Source of the DNA: Klenkia sesuvii
GTDB taxonomy: Bacteria > Actinomycetota > Actinomycetes > Mycobacteriales > Geodermatophilaceae
DNA: 64,000 nucleotides
Assembly: GCF_037083825.1 (NCBI RefSeq)
Contig: NZ_JBAPLU010000009.1
Span: 1 to 64,000 of the forward strand
Direction of reading: 5' to 3'
Below are positions 1-9,210 of the stretch, in pieces. The notes under the pieces were generated by a model. It was not told where the DNA came from. It did no database searches and saw only the letters and a list, made by a program, of their open reading frames with translations. The number at the start of each line of letters is the position of its first letter. Positions within the stretch are counted from its first letter, which is position 1. The position numbers and the translations under genes are program-made.

Positions 1-94
1 CTACCACCGCCGACGAAGGCAAGCCGGCCTGGGTCGGTTGACCCCCATCGAGTTCGAGTCCATCATCACCACACCGGCTACACAAGCCGCGTGA
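1..94 (+). pseudogene. IS3-family transposase, C-terminal end (partial at window edge)
   Basis: Frame 2 from the window edge reads YHRRRRQAGLGRLTPIEFES and ends at TGA (92-94). The pattern YHxxRRxxxLGxLTPxEFE is the typical C-terminus of IS3-family OrfB transposases (DDE integrase-fold recombinases), just after the catalytic Glu region. Only about 30 residues are inside the window, so I cannot tell whether the element is intact to the left. Its 3' side faces the broken integrase, so this element probably interrupted that gene. Confidence 0.75.
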
Positions 95-121
95 CCCCGA
101 CTGTCACCTATCCGTGCAGCA
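1..121 (+). mobile_element. Right end of an IS3-family insertion sequence
   Basis: This covers the transposase C-terminus plus about 25 bp of non-coding terminus. The integrase homology on the minus strand stops at its VRTKG residues (about 123-137). The next residues, LLHG and a stop, are encoded by sequence that also lies directly behind the transposase stop. The IS boundary is therefore placed at about 118-122. The exact inverted-repeat end cannot be fixed without the left end. Confidence 0.55.
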
Positions 122-896
122 GTCCCTTCGTCCTGACCAACCCCACGCTGCGACGGACCGCCACACGCATGACGTCAAGGTCGACGTCCCTCCACCGGAG
201 CGCGAGCGCTTCACCGCGACGCATGCCGGTGAAACCAAGCACCCGCCATGCCATCGCCGCCTCCGGGTCGAACGACTCGCTCCACGCCAGAAACCGCGCC
301 AGCTCGGCAGCCGTCCACGCGAGCATCTCCGGTGGCCGAGCTTGCGAGGGTGTAGGCGGGCTGCACCGGTCTGTCGGGTTGACGGCCAGGTGACCGTGCT
401 TGACGGCGTCGCCGAGGGCGGACCGGAGAATGGTGAAGATGTAACGGACCGTCCGTGCGGACAGCCCGCCTTTGCCGTCTGCCCGGCCGGACGATTCGAG
501 CCTCCGCATCCAGGCGTCGATCGACATCGCAGTCAAGCGGTCGAGCGGAGTCCGGCCGATGTGCTTGTCGACGTGGAGTCGGATGTTCTTCTCGTAGCTC
601 GACTTCGTCGAAGGCGCCAACCGCTGAGCACCAATCCACTCGTCCAGGTATGCAGTGAGCGTCTCTTTCGACAGGTCGACCCACTCACCGGTCTCGACCT
701 TCCGCACCTCGGTCCGCAGAGCGGCGGCAGCCTCGCGACGGGTGGTGAATCCTCGCTTCAGCACCACCTTGGTCGAGCCGTCCGGTCGCATGGCGTTGTA
801 CTTGATGAGGAACTTGGTGCCAGCCGACGTCTGGTACTCGCTGATCCCACCCTCACCTGCTTGCCGCCGCTTCGTCCTCGCCACGGTGCTCCTCAC
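108..896 (-). pseudogene. Tyrosine site-specific integrase, 3'-truncated by an IS
   Basis: Phage/ICE-type tyrosine recombinase, which would integrate or excise an element at an att site. The visible parts are an AP2-like N-terminal arm (about residues 10-55), a core-binding SAM-like domain (about 60-165, including LAPSTKSSYEKNIRLHVDKH), and the start of the catalytic domain with the first catalytic Arg (FTGMRRGEALALRWRDVD). The sequence then leaves the family at VRTKG and hits a stop, so the HxxR and Tyr parts of the active site are absent. About 260 residues remain of an expected 370-400. The GTG at 896 is chosen as start because AAGGAAAA lies 5-8 bases upstream. The protein should be inactive. 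The missing 3' part may lie beyond the IS, left of the window. Confidence 0.8.
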
Positions 897-1192
897 CCAC
901 TTTTCCTTGTCCCGACATGCCGTCGACCGCCAAGGACTCATGCAATGCCCTTGACCTCGACAGCAGGGGCGGAAGCCGCAAACTGGGGACGGCGCGGGCT
1001 ATCCACAGGAAGAGGTGGCGGCCGGCGCGGGCGCGTGACAGAAACCGGCCAACCCTTCAGCCTCAGCACGGCGTGCGCCGGGGCAGCCGTCATCGCAAGG
1101 CCTTCGGCGGCACCTGAACAAGCAACCAACTCGCTTGCCTCAAAGCACTCGGATCGAGGCGGCGACTGGACGGCCCAGGTGAGAGGACGGCC

Positions 1193-1426
1193 ATGCCGAT
1201 GGACCTAAATGACTTGGTGCGTAGCAGCTCAGCAGTAGTGACCGTTGCCGAAGCCGCAGATCTCCTGGGGGTGGACGTCCGCACGGTCTCGCGAGCGATG
1301 AACAACGGCGACCTACCCGCCCTCCGAGTCGGACGTCGCTTGCTTATTCCGCGATTGCCGCTCATGGCATATCTCGGGGTCGAAACTGACGGGCCGGCCG
1401 GATCAGGAAGCGCTATCGCCTCATGA
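1193..1426 (+). CDS. Excisionase-like helix-turn-helix DNA-binding protein
   Basis: A 77-residue protein with one MerR/Xis-type winged helix: VTVAEAADLLGVDVRTVSRA is the helix-turn-helix (about residues 16-36) and LPALRVGRRLLIPRLPLMAY the wing. Proteins of this size bind att-site DNA as recombination directionality factors or act as small regulators. GAGAGG lies 6-11 bases upstream of the ATG. It is transcribed away from the broken integrase, with about 300 bp between their starts, so it probably belonged to the same integrated element. It could equally be a stand-alone regulator. Confidence 0.7.
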   Translation: MPMDLNDLVRSSSAVVTVAEAADLLGVDVRTVSRAMNNGDLPALRVGRRLLIPRLPLMAYLGVETDGPAGSGSAIAS

Positions 1427-2104
1427 TCGGCGCTGAGTGAGGGCAACCGGTCCCTGACCTCTTGACCCCCAGCTAGACGCGGGGTGGACGCCACCGTCCG
1501 GCCAGGTGCAGTTTCCGAAGGTCAGATGGCTGCGGCGTCCGCCGGCGTCTGCCGCCGCACGCTGCTGTCCGAACCGCCGCGTTGCTGTACCGGTTGCTGT
1601 AGTGGATGCCGCGGAGCTACCAGCTGGATGCCTGCCGGCGTTCGCCGGGCACTTAATCCGTCGATTCAATATTCAAGTACTTATTGCGCATGATCGTGGT
1701 TGGAAACCGGGCGGTGAGCTGCATGTTCAGCGCCGCGAACCAAAGTCCTCATTCCGCCACAACACTTCTCAACCGCTGAATTCTCGGTGCGCAGGGGCGC
1801 TTCCGGAACAGATCAGGATGCCGCGCCGTGTCGCACTGACCGCCGAGCCGCGTCACGCCGGATGCGTGGGGCTCACCACCGAGCCAGCCGTTTGCCCGTC
1901 CTTCGACGAGCTGGTCGTCGTCGAGTGGCTCGACGTCGTGGAGTCGGAATCGGGCCAGTTCATCCATCGCTCGGCGCGGTGTCCCGCCTGTCCTGATGCG
2001 ATGAGGAGCCACGACCGTCCGACCGACACCCACACGGGCCCGGAATGACCCCAGTGCCCAGGGACCCGGGAATGCCTGGGGCAACCGAAGGACGGCGCCC
2101 GAGA
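1427..2104. other. Gene-poor stretch with an AT-richer patch
   Basis: No frame here shows a recognisable family, a good ribosome-binding site and actinobacterial third-position bias together. The part around 1650-1700 (for example attcaatattcaagtactt) is clearly richer in A+T than the rest of the window, as expected of foreign or decayed DNA beside an integrase and IS. I see no RNA gene in it. Confidence 0.5.
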
Positions 2105-2311
2105 TCAGTGGTCCGACGGGGCGGTCGAACCCCGCCGGAGGCGCTCGACGGCTGCTCGCTCGAGCAGGACCGGGACGAAGTCCTGGATGGGCCGCTCCGC
2201 CAGACGCTGGCCCTCGGCGTCGACGATCGCCTCGATGTGCTGGATGGCGATGTCGGGGAACCGCAGGCTGAGCCTGCGGCTCAGGTCCTCGGTCTCGGCG
2301 TCCATGAACAT
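2105..2311 (-). CDS. Three-helix-bundle dimerisation-domain protein
   Basis: A small (about 68 aa) all-helical protein: TEDLSRRLSLRFPDIAIQHI, then an AIVDAEGQRLAERPIQDFVP segment, then VLLERAAVERLRR. This matches the actinobacterial family annotated as a three-helix bundle dimerisation domain, which is also found at the N-terminus of some phosphatase-like proteins. The molecular role is unknown. The ATG at 2311 is preferred over the longer reading because everything upstream is low-complexity and unlike the family; the ATG at 2305 is also possible. It is divergent from the STAS-domain gene, with about 125 bp between starts. Confidence 0.6.
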   Translation of the reverse strand: MFMDAETEDLSRRLSLRFPDIAIQHIEAIVDAEGQRLAERPIQDFVPVLLERAAVERLRRGSTAPSDH

Positions 2312-2436
2312 GGAGTGTGCACCAGATGACCACCGCAGCGACCTGTTGGCCCGCTCGCTCGTCGGAGGGGTGACCCCGGAGCTGCGGCTGCGAGACCCGG
2401 GTGGCGGGCAGCACCCGGGCCGCACATGATCACGGC

Positions 2437-2805
2437 GTGAGTCGCGACGGAGGCCACGGCGGGGACGAGCCCGGTCTGGAGCACCTTGACCACGGCAGCA
2501 TCGGTGTGGACGGGGCCGTGCTCACCTTGGGCGGTGAGGTCGACAGCCTGGTCGTGGGGGCATGGGCTCGACAGCACCCCACCATGCCGACCGCGGTGCG
2601 GGTCGTGGACGTCGCGGGCGTCAGCTTCTTCGGCAGCGCGGCGCTCGCCTACCTGGTTCGCCTCGCACGCGCCGCTTCGCCTGCCCGGCTGCAGCTGCAC
2701 TCCCCAGGTCGTGTCGTTCGCCGACCATTGGAGATCACCGGGACCATCGGGATGTTCGACGTCATCGAGGCCCCGGGTCCGACCACCCCACCACCCGGCA
2801 GCTGA
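2437..2805 (+). CDS. STAS-domain protein (anti-sigma-factor-antagonist-like)
   Basis: About 122 residues forming one STAS fold: strand GAVLTLGGEVDSLVV, then VRVVDVAGVSFFGSAALAYL, then a helix rich in Arg and Leu. The DVAGVSFFGSAAL segment corresponds to the conserved D-[ST]-GxxF-hDSSG loop of SpoIIAA/RsbV proteins. Here the phosphorylatable Ser region reads FFGSAAL, so Ser may still be the target of a partner kinase. No partner kinase or sigma factor is adjacent. The GTG at 2437 is the shortest start that keeps the domain; an in-frame GTG at 2401 is also possible, and neither has a strong ribosome-binding site. Confidence 0.65.
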   Translation: MSRDGGHGGDEPGLEHLDHGSIGVDGAVLTLGGEVDSLVVGAWARQHPTMPTAVRVVDVAGVSFFGSAALAYLVRLARAASPARLQLHSPGRVVRRPLEITGTIGMFDVIEAPGPTTPPPGS

Positions 2806-2808
2806 CCC

Positions 2809-2847
2809 GTCCGCCGGGCACCTGAGGTGCGACGCACCGAGGCGGAC
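2809..2847 (+). terminator. Possible hairpin terminator after the STAS gene
   Basis: GTCCGCC (2809-2815) pairs with GGCGGAC (2841-2847) and encloses a smaller GGTGC/GCACC hairpin. It starts 4 bases after the STAS stop codon. There is no T-run, which is common for GC-rich actinobacterial terminators. Confidence 0.4.
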
Positions 2848-2941
2848 GCCCCCTTCCCGGGGTGATCAGTCGGCCCTCGACGGCCGGCACGACCTCCATG
2901 GAGTTGTCCAGTCGAACGGAGGACGGACCAGGGCCGGCGGA

Positions 2942-3457
2942 TCAGAGCGGTTGCCGGCTCCGGTCCCGGGCGTCCCCGTTCCGCTGCACCTCAGCACTCG
3001 CCGGCACCCGACGCGCGTCGATCACCGACCCGGCGCCCGTACGGAGCGGCACCTGCATCTCCTCGCCCTCCTCGGGTTGCACGTCGGCCGCCTTGGGCGC
3101 GGACCGCAGCGCGAGAACCAGCCCAGCGGTCAGGACGACGAGCACCACGGTCATGACGACGGCAGACAGCGGGTGCGGCAGCGCCGTGGTGAGGAAGAAC
3201 GAGACCGCCGCGACCAGTGCTGCGGCTGGCATGGTGACCACCCAGGCAATGGTGAGCCGGCCGAAGACTCGCCAGTGCACGACCGCCCCGCGGTTGGTCG
3301 CCCCGACTCCGGTGATGGCGCCGGCCACGGTGTGGGTGGTCGACACCGGAGCGCCGAGAGCGGTGGATCCGAAGATGGCCACCGCAGCGGCGGTCTCGGC
3401 TGCGAAGCCGCTGACCGGCCGCAGGTGGGTGATGTTCGAGCCCATGGTGCGCACGAA
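2942..3457 (-). pseudogene. PiT-family inorganic phosphate transporter, C-terminal remnant
   Basis: The minus strand reads RTMGSNITHLRPVSGFAAET, then an alanine-rich stretch and FGSTALGAPVSTTHTVAGAI with GVGATNRG behind it. This is the C-terminal repeat of PiT phosphate/cation symporters, including the conserved P-V-S-T-T-H signature. Three or four membrane spans follow. The N-terminal two thirds and any start are missing. Homology stops at about 3457, exactly where the plus strand begins to read as a truncated ABC permease. The protein cannot function as it stands. Confidence 0.8.
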
Positions 3458-3460
3458 GAG

Positions 3461-4178
3461 TCCTGGTCGACGGCGTCGGTCACCGCGATCACCGGCGGCG
3501 CCTACGGCCGGGCGTACCTGGGCAGTCTGCAGCTGTCGGCGATCACCGCAGTCCTGGGTGCGGTCCTGGGGCTCGCCCTCGCCGTCGCCGTCCTGCAGGC
3601 GCGCCGCGGGCAGCTGCTGCGCCGGCTCGTGTTGACCGCCTCGGGGGTGCTGGCCAACTTCGGCGGCATCCCGCTGGCCTTCGCGTTCATCGCCACCATC
3701 GGCAACGCCGGGGTCGTCACCGCGCTGCTGGGGCGCGTCGGCCTCGACGGGTTCAGCCTGTACTCGATGACCGGCCTGGCGCTGGTCTACCTGTACTTCC
3801 TCGTCCCCCTGATGGTGCTCATCATCGTGCCGGCGCTGGAGGGGCTGCGGCCGCAGTGGCGGGAGGCCTCCGACGTCCTGGGCGGCAGCGCCTGGCAGTA
3901 CTGGCGCCGGGTCGGCGGCCCGGTGCTGGCCCCGCCGGTCATCGGCGCCACGATGCTGCTGTTCGCCTCCTCGTTCGCCGCCTACGCCACCGCGCGCCCT
4001 GGTCGGTTCCAGCATCCCGCTGGTGCCGCTGCAGATCGCCGACGCGCTGAGCTCCAACGTGCTGGTCGGGTCGGAGAACGTCGGGAAGGCCCTCGCGCTG
4101 GGCATGGTGGTGCTGGTCGGCCTGGTGCTGGTCTTCTACACCTGGGTGCAGCGGCGCACGCAGCGGTGGCTGCGGTGA
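3461..4178 (+). pseudogene. ABC transporter permease, 5'-truncated and frameshifted
   Basis: Membrane spans and the EAA loop (LEGLRPQWREASDVLGGSAW) of a PotB/PhnV-type binding-protein-dependent permease are clear, but there is no N-terminus. Homology starts at about AYGRAYLGSLQLSAITA. At 3995 the reading frame breaks: FAAYATA continues as ALVGSSIPLVPLQIADALSS only in another frame, as if a TAC codon had lost two bases. The shifted frame then runs normally to TGA at 4176-4178, ending in TWVQRRTQRWLR. The gene is thus damaged twice. No solute-binding protein is present, and it may have been lost with the 5' end. Confidence 0.8.
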
Positions 4179-4963
4179 CCGCGACCCTGCCGACCACGCC
4201 GTCGGCGGAGATGGTCGCCGCGGCGGCGCCGCGGCGGCGCGGTGGTGGGTGGCGGTGGGCGGTGCTCGCCGTCCTGGGGCTGTACTTCCTGGTGCCGATC
4301 GCGGCGTCGGTGTGGTTCAGCATCCGCAGCAACGGCGAGCTGACGGCCCGGTTCTACACCGGGGTGCCCACCGCACCGGGCTTCGCCGAGGCGTTCGGCC
4401 GCTCGCTGCTGCTCGCCGCGCTGACCGTCGTCCTGTCCCTGCTGCTGATGATGCTGCCGTCGATCGCGCTGGTCGTCGGGGTGCGCAGCGTGCTGGCGTG
4501 GGCGCCGGACTACTTCTACGGCACCCCGCTGGCCGAGGCGTTCTTCGCCCTCCAGGAACCCGCGCTGCCCTGGATCCTCGTGCTGGTCTACGTGGTGCTG
4601 GCGATGCCGTTCGTGTACCGGGTCCTGGACGCCGGGATCCGGTCGGTCGACCTGCGCACCCTCACCGAGGCCGCCCGCAACCTCGGCGCCTCCTGGCCGC
4701 GGGTGCTGCTCGGCGTCGTCCTGCCGGTGCTGCGGACCGCGGTGCTCAACGCCGCGTTCCTGACCGTGGCCCTGGTGCTCGGGGAGTTCACCATCGCCTC
4801 GATCCTCGGCTTCCAGACGTTCCCCACCTGGATCGTCGAGATCTCCGGCTCCCAGCCGCAGCTGTCGGTCTCGGTCTCGGTGCTGTCCCTGCTGGTCACC
4901 TGGGGGCTGCTGCTGCTCATCTCCACCCTGGACCGCCGCCGGGCGGGGAAGGACACCCCATGA
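4175..4963 (+). CDS. ABC transporter permease (PotC/PhnV type)
   Basis: A 262-residue inner-membrane permease with about six predicted spans and the cytoplasmic EAA loop LRTLTEAARNLGASWPRVLL, which docks on the ATPase. It belongs to the polyamine/iron/aminoethylphosphonate-type importers, but the substrate cannot be read from sequence. The GTG start overlaps the preceding permease stop (GTGA) and the TGA overlaps the ATG of the ATPase, so the three genes form one coupled operon. Because the upstream permease is broken and no binding protein is visible, the transporter is probably incomplete unless partners exist elsewhere. Confidence 0.8.
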   Translation: MTATLPTTPSAEMVAAAAPRRRGGGWRWAVLAVLGLYFLVPIAASVWFSIRSNGELTARFYTGVPTAPGFAEAFGRSLLLAALTVVLSLLLMMLPSIALVVGVRSVLAWAPDYFYGTPLAEAFFALQEPALPWILVLVYVVLAMPFVYRVLDAGIRSVDLRTLTEAARNLGASWPRVLLGVVLPVLRTAVLNAAFLTVALVLGEFTIASILGFQTFPTWIVEISGSQPQLSVSVSVLSLLVTWGLLLLISTLDRRRAGKDTP

Positions 4964-6063
4964 CCGCCACCACCGACCACCCGGCCACCCCACCGGCCGC
5001 GGCGGACCCCGGCGACCGCGGCGGGGTCGGTGTCCGGCTGTCGGGGTTGACCCGTCGCTACGGTGACGTCCTGGCCCTCGACGGGCTGGACCTCGACATC
5101 GCCGGCGGGGAGTTCCTGGCCCTGCTCGGGCCCTCCGGGTGCGGGAAGACCACTGCCCTGCGGTCCATCGCGGGCTTCGAGCGGCCGGACGCCGGGCAGG
5201 TGCTCATCGGCGGCCGGGACGTCACCGGCACCCCACCGGCCAAGCGGGGCACGGGCATGGTGTTCCAGGCCTACAGCCTGTTCCCCAACCTCACCGCGGC
5301 GGAGAACGTCGCCTACGGCCTGCAGGTGCGCCGTCGTCCCGCGAAGGAGCGGCAGGCGCGGGCGGCCGAGCTGCTCGAGCTCGTCGGCCTCGCCGACCGG
5401 GGCGGCCGCTACCCCCACCAGCTCTCCGGCGGTCAGCAGCAGCGGGTCGCACTGGCCCGCGCCCTGGCCGTGGCGCCGCAGGTCCTGCTGCTCGACGAGC
5501 CGCTGTCCGCCCTGGACGCCCAGGTGCGGGTGCAGCTGCGCGAGGAGATCCGCCGGATCCAGCTGGAGCTGGGCACCACGACCGTCTTCGTCACCCACGA
5601 CCAGGCCGAGGCGCTCTCGGTCGCCGACCGGGTCGCCGTGCTGCGGGCCGGCCGGCTGGAGCAGGTCGCCACCCCCGACGAGCTGTACTCCCGGCCCACC
5701 ACCTCCTTCGTCGCCCGGTTCGTCGGCACCACCTCGGTCGTGCCGGCCACGGTCCGTGCCGACGGCGCGGTCGACCTGCTCGGCACCACCCGACCCGTGG
5801 AGGGACCGGTGCCACCCGGTGACGTGGTCGCACTGCTGCGCCCCGAGCAGGTCCTCGTCCGCGCCGACGACCACGGCACCGGCCGCGTCGTGACCCGCAC
5901 CTTCTCCGGCGGCACCACCCGGATCACCGCCGTCCTGCCCGACGGCACCGAGGTGGCCGCGGACCTGGTCAGCACCGAGTCCACCCACCTCCTGCCCGGT
6001 ACCGCCGTCGACGTCTCCCCCAGTGACCGGCCGGTCCTGCTCGTCGCGGCGGCCGACCTGTGA
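4960..6063 (+). CDS. ABC transporter ATP-binding protein (PotA-like, with TOBE domain)
   Basis: A 367-residue ATPase that powers the importer encoded just upstream. Walker A GPSGCGKTT is at residues 57-65, the Q-loop Gln at about 103, signature LSGGQQQ at 155-161, Walker B LLLDE at 176-180, and the H-loop His in FVTHDQAEAL at 213. The C-terminal third has the beta-rich TOBE pattern of polyamine/iron-type importers. The start is the ATG overlapping the permease stop (ATGA), and the stop overlaps the GTG of the thioesterase gene. All catalytic motifs are intact. Confidence 0.88.
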   Translation: MTATTDHPATPPAAADPGDRGGVGVRLSGLTRRYGDVLALDGLDLDIAGGEFLALLGPSGCGKTTALRSIAGFERPDAGQVLIGGRDVTGTPPAKRGTGMVFQAYSLFPNLTAAENVAYGLQVRRRPAKERQARAAELLELVGLADRGGRYPHQLSGGQQQRVALARALAVAPQVLLLDEPLSALDAQVRVQLREEIRRIQLELGTTTVFVTHDQAEALSVADRVAVLRAGRLEQVATPDELYSRPTTSFVARFVGTTSVVPATVRADGAVDLLGTTRPVEGPVPPGDVVALLRPEQVLVRADDHGTGRVVTRTFSGGTTRITAVLPDGTEVAADLVSTESTHLLPGTAVDVSPSDRPVLLVAAADL

Positions 6064-6482
6064 CCGCCCCGCAGACCACGGCGGCGTTGGACCGCGCCCA
6101 CCTGGCGCTGTCCGTGCCGCTCGTCGCCGCCTTGGGGCTGCAGCTGCTTGACCCGGCCCACCCCGAAGCCGGCGTGCGGCTGCCCGTGTCGGGGCTGACC
6201 GGGAACGGGGCGGGCAGCGCGCACGCCTCCGCACTCGTCGGCGCCCTCGAGCTGGCCGCCTACCTCGCGCTGGCACCGTCCCTGACCGCCGACGAGCACG
6301 CCGTCCCCTCCGTGGTGTCGCTGCAGCTGGTCGCGGCGGCCCCGGCCGGGATGTGGGTGGAGGCGACGGCGGACCTGGACCGCCGCGACCCACGGACCGC
6401 CGCCCTGTCCGCCGTGGCCCGCCTCGGCGACGACGTCGTCGCCCGGGCCCAGATCACCATGTCCGTGGTGCCCTGGTCCTGA
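6060..6482 (+). CDS. PaaI-type hotdog-fold thioesterase-like protein (copy 1)
   Basis: A 140-residue single hotdog domain. LPVSGLTGNGAGSAHASALV contains the G-x-G-x-x-H loop and the central helix, and VSLQLVAAAPAGMWVEATAD forms the strands, as in PaaI/YigI-type acyl-CoA thioesterases. The usual catalytic Asn/Asp region is hard to assign, so the substrate is unknown. It is translationally coupled to the ABC ATPase through a GTGA overlap, an unusual partner for an importer. A close paralogue lies 1.4 kb downstream and shares the LDPAHPEAGVRLPVSGL segment and the same start context. Confidence 0.68.
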   Translation: MTAPQTTAALDRAHLALSVPLVAALGLQLLDPAHPEAGVRLPVSGLTGNGAGSAHASALVGALELAAYLALAPSLTADEHAVPSVVSLQLVAAAPAGMWVEATADLDRRDPRTAALSAVARLGDDVVARAQITMSVVPWS

Positions 6483-6523
6483 CCGCCGACGCCGGGAGCG
6501 GGTCGACGGTCCACCATCTCCTC

Positions 6524-7765
<1,242 letters not shown>

Positions 7766-7824
7766 CCTGGGCGTGCGGACGACGGAGGAGCTGCGCACAC
7801 TCGCCGGGGCGCCGCATCCCCGGG

Positions 7825-7891
7825 CTGGACCGCCGCCGGGCGAGGGAGGACACCCCGTGCTGCTCACCGACCTGACCGCTGCGGGTGACCT
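7825..7891 (+). repeat. Relic of a duplicated permease-ATPase segment
   Basis: Positions 7825-7859 match 4928-4962 (end of the second ABC permease and start of the ATPase) at 32 of 35 bases. The following GTGCTGCTCACC...GACCTGTGA resembles the last codons of the ATPase before its stop. The thioesterase copy follows in the same relative place. So permease end, a few ATPase codons and thioesterase were duplicated, and about 1 kb of ATPase was then lost. Confidence 0.7.
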
Positions 7892-8302
7892 GTGACCTCC
7901 CCGGCCCGGGACCGCGCCCGGTTCGTGCTGGCCGTGCCGCTGACCGCAGCCCTGGGGGTGCAGCTGCTCGACCCCGCCCACCCCGAGGCCGGTGTGCGAC
8001 TGCCCGTCTCGGGTCTGGCGGACAACGGGGCCGGTGGCGCGCACGCATCGGCGCTGTCGGCCGCCATGGAGGTCGCCGCCTACCTCGCCCTGGCCCCGTC
8101 CCTGGCCCCCGACGAGCACGCGGTGTCCCACGCCGTCGCCCTGCAGCTGGTGTCCGCGGCCCCGACCGGGGTCTGGGTCCACGCCCACGCGCTCCTGGAC
8201 CGCCGGGGCCGGCGGACCGCGTTCCTGACCGCCGTCGCCCAGGTCGACGACGTCGTCGTCGCCCGGGCCCAGATCACCAAGACCGTGGTGCCCTGGGCCT
8301 GA
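7892..8302 (+). CDS. PaaI-type hotdog-fold thioesterase-like protein (copy 2)
   Basis: A 136-residue paralogue of the 6060 gene. It shares LDPAHPEAGVRLPVSGL, AGxAHASAL, YLALAPSL, DEHAV, LQLV and VVARAQIT. Differences are spread along the length, so both copies have been kept rather than just duplicated. The GTG start overlaps the remnant of the ATPase stop (GTGA). It is followed by a strong palindrome that probably terminates transcription. The substrate is unknown. Confidence 0.66.
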   Translation: MTSPARDRARFVLAVPLTAALGVQLLDPAHPEAGVRLPVSGLADNGAGGAHASALSAAMEVAAYLALAPSLAPDEHAVSHAVALQLVSAAPTGVWVHAHALLDRRGRRTAFLTAVAQVDDVVVARAQITKTVVPWA

Positions 8303-8360
8303 CCGCGCCCCCTCCCTGCTCGACGTCCCTGACGACGCCGGGCCCGGGACGACGCGTGCG

Positions 8361-8384
8361 GGGCCCGGCGCGCGCGCCGGGCCC
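8361..8384. terminator. Perfect 24-bp palindrome, likely terminator
   Basis: GGGCCCGGCGCG (8361-8372) is followed directly by its exact reverse complement (8373-8384). It lies 58 bp after the thioesterase stop and between converging transcripts, so it could act on both strands. No T-tract follows. Confidence 0.55.
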
Positions 8385-8388
8385 TGCG

Positions 8389-8424
8389 TGGTGGCTCCCC
8401 CCGCCTGGACTCGAACCAGGGACT
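8389..8424 (-). other. tRNA 3'-end-like fragment (possible attachment-site scar)
   Basis: On the minus strand CCTGG-TTCGAGT-CCAGG forms a T-arm and is followed by CGGGGGGAGCCACCA, like the acceptor 3' strand and CCA end of a tRNA. It is closest to actinobacterial tRNA-Asn (CTGGTTCGAGTCCAG, GGGGAGCCA). There is one base too many between T-stem and CCA, and no 5' half: a terminator hairpin sits where the anticodon arm would be. Such 3' fragments are typical att scars of elements that integrate in tRNA genes. Confidence 0.5.
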
Positions 8425-8431
8425 CGATCGC

Positions 8432-8468
8432 AGGACGGGCGCCGGAGCACCGATCCGGCGCCCGTCCT
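8432..8468 (-). terminator. Hairpin terminator of the PepSY gene
   Basis: A perfect 14-bp stem, AGGACGGGCGCCGG (8432-8445) against CCGGCGCCCGTCCT (8455-8468), with a 9-base loop. It starts 13 bases after the stop of the minus-strand PepSY gene. Confidence 0.7.
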
Positions 8469-8481
8469 GGTCCGGTGCGGG

Positions 8482-9069
8482 TCAGTCCTGCGGGTCGCCG
8501 GCACCCTCGGGCTGGTCGGGGGCATCGGCCGGGTCGTTGGCCTGGCCCGCCTGCTGGGCGAGGACGCTGCCGGTCCCGGCGTCCACGGTGACCTCGGTGA
8601 CGGTGCCGTCGGCGCCGTTGATCTCGACGCTGTAGACGACGTAGCCGTTCTCGGCGTCCAGATCGGTCTCGGTCACCGAGCCGGGGACCGCGGCGAGCGC
8701 GGCCTGCTCGGCCTGGGCCTGGGTGACCGTCGCGAGGGCCTGCAGGGCGGCCTGCTCGGCGCCGTCGCTGCCTGCGGCTTCCTGCCCGTCGGGCACCTCG
8801 GTGGCGGCCGGTGCAGGGACGGTGCCGGTGAAGGTCGGGTCCGCGGCGTCCTGCTTGCTGCCGGGGCCGCCGTCGGGGCCGTCGGCGGTCTCCCCGTCGG
8901 CCTGACCGCTGTCGGCCTGGTCGGCGGCGACCTGGTCGGAGGTGGCGGTGGTCGACGAGGCTGCGGTGTCGGGGCCGCTGGCTGCGGCGATAGAGGCACC
9001 ACCACCGATGGCGAGTGCGGTGGCGATGCCGGCGGCGGCGAGCTTGGCCTTGGTCAGACGGAGCTTCAC
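8482..9069 (-). CDS. Secreted PepSY-domain protein
   Basis: 195 residues with a signal peptide (MKLRLTKAKLAAAGIATALA, about 1-32) and a long Ala/Asp/Gln-rich linker. A C-terminal PepSY domain follows (QAEQAALAAVPGSVTETDLD, then GYVVYSVEINGADGTVTEVT and VDAGTGSVL). PepSY domains occur in extracytoplasmic proteins thought to inhibit or chaperone proteases and often sit beside two-component systems. Here the gene is divergent from a histidine kinase, with 141 bp between starts, and is a likely target or accessory of that system. GAGGAGGAACC precedes the ATG. Confidence 0.78.
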   Translation of the reverse strand: MKLRLTKAKLAAAGIATALAIGGGASIAAASGPDTAASSTTATSDQVAADQADSGQADGETADGPDGGPGSKQDAADPTFTGTVPAPAATEVPDGQEAAGSDGAEQAALQALATVTQAQAEQAALAAVPGSVTETDLDAENGYVVYSVEINGADGTVTEVTVDAGTGSVLAQQAGQANDPADAPDQPEGAGDPQD

Positions 9070-9140
9070 GGTTCCTCCTCGGTGTGGCAGAGCGGGTCCA
9101 GCTCTGTGCCATCACCATCCGTCGCGGGTGCTGAGACGCA

Positions 9141-9156
9141 GCTGTGGTCGCTGTGG
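9141..9156. promoter_or_regulatory. Direct repeat in the PepSY/kinase intergenic region
   Basis: GCTGTGG at 9141-9147 recurs at 9150-9156 (9-bp period), between the divergent starts of the PepSY gene and the histidine kinase. It could be part of a regulator site. The assignment is weak. Confidence 0.25.
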
Positions 9157-9210
9157 ATCTCCTCAGCTGACGGCCGCAGGACGAGGGGGCCACGCACCTA
9201 ACCTGCCGTT

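Noticed and set aside
2486..3460. Upstream extension of the ABC permease frame through the STAS gene and PiT remnant
   Set aside because: Text before about 3461 is low-complexity shadow of the opposite strand; permease homology begins only at the junction.
8389..8480. A complete tRNA gene
   Set aside because: Only T-arm and 3' end are present; the position of the D and anticodon arms is occupied by a perfect terminator hairpin.
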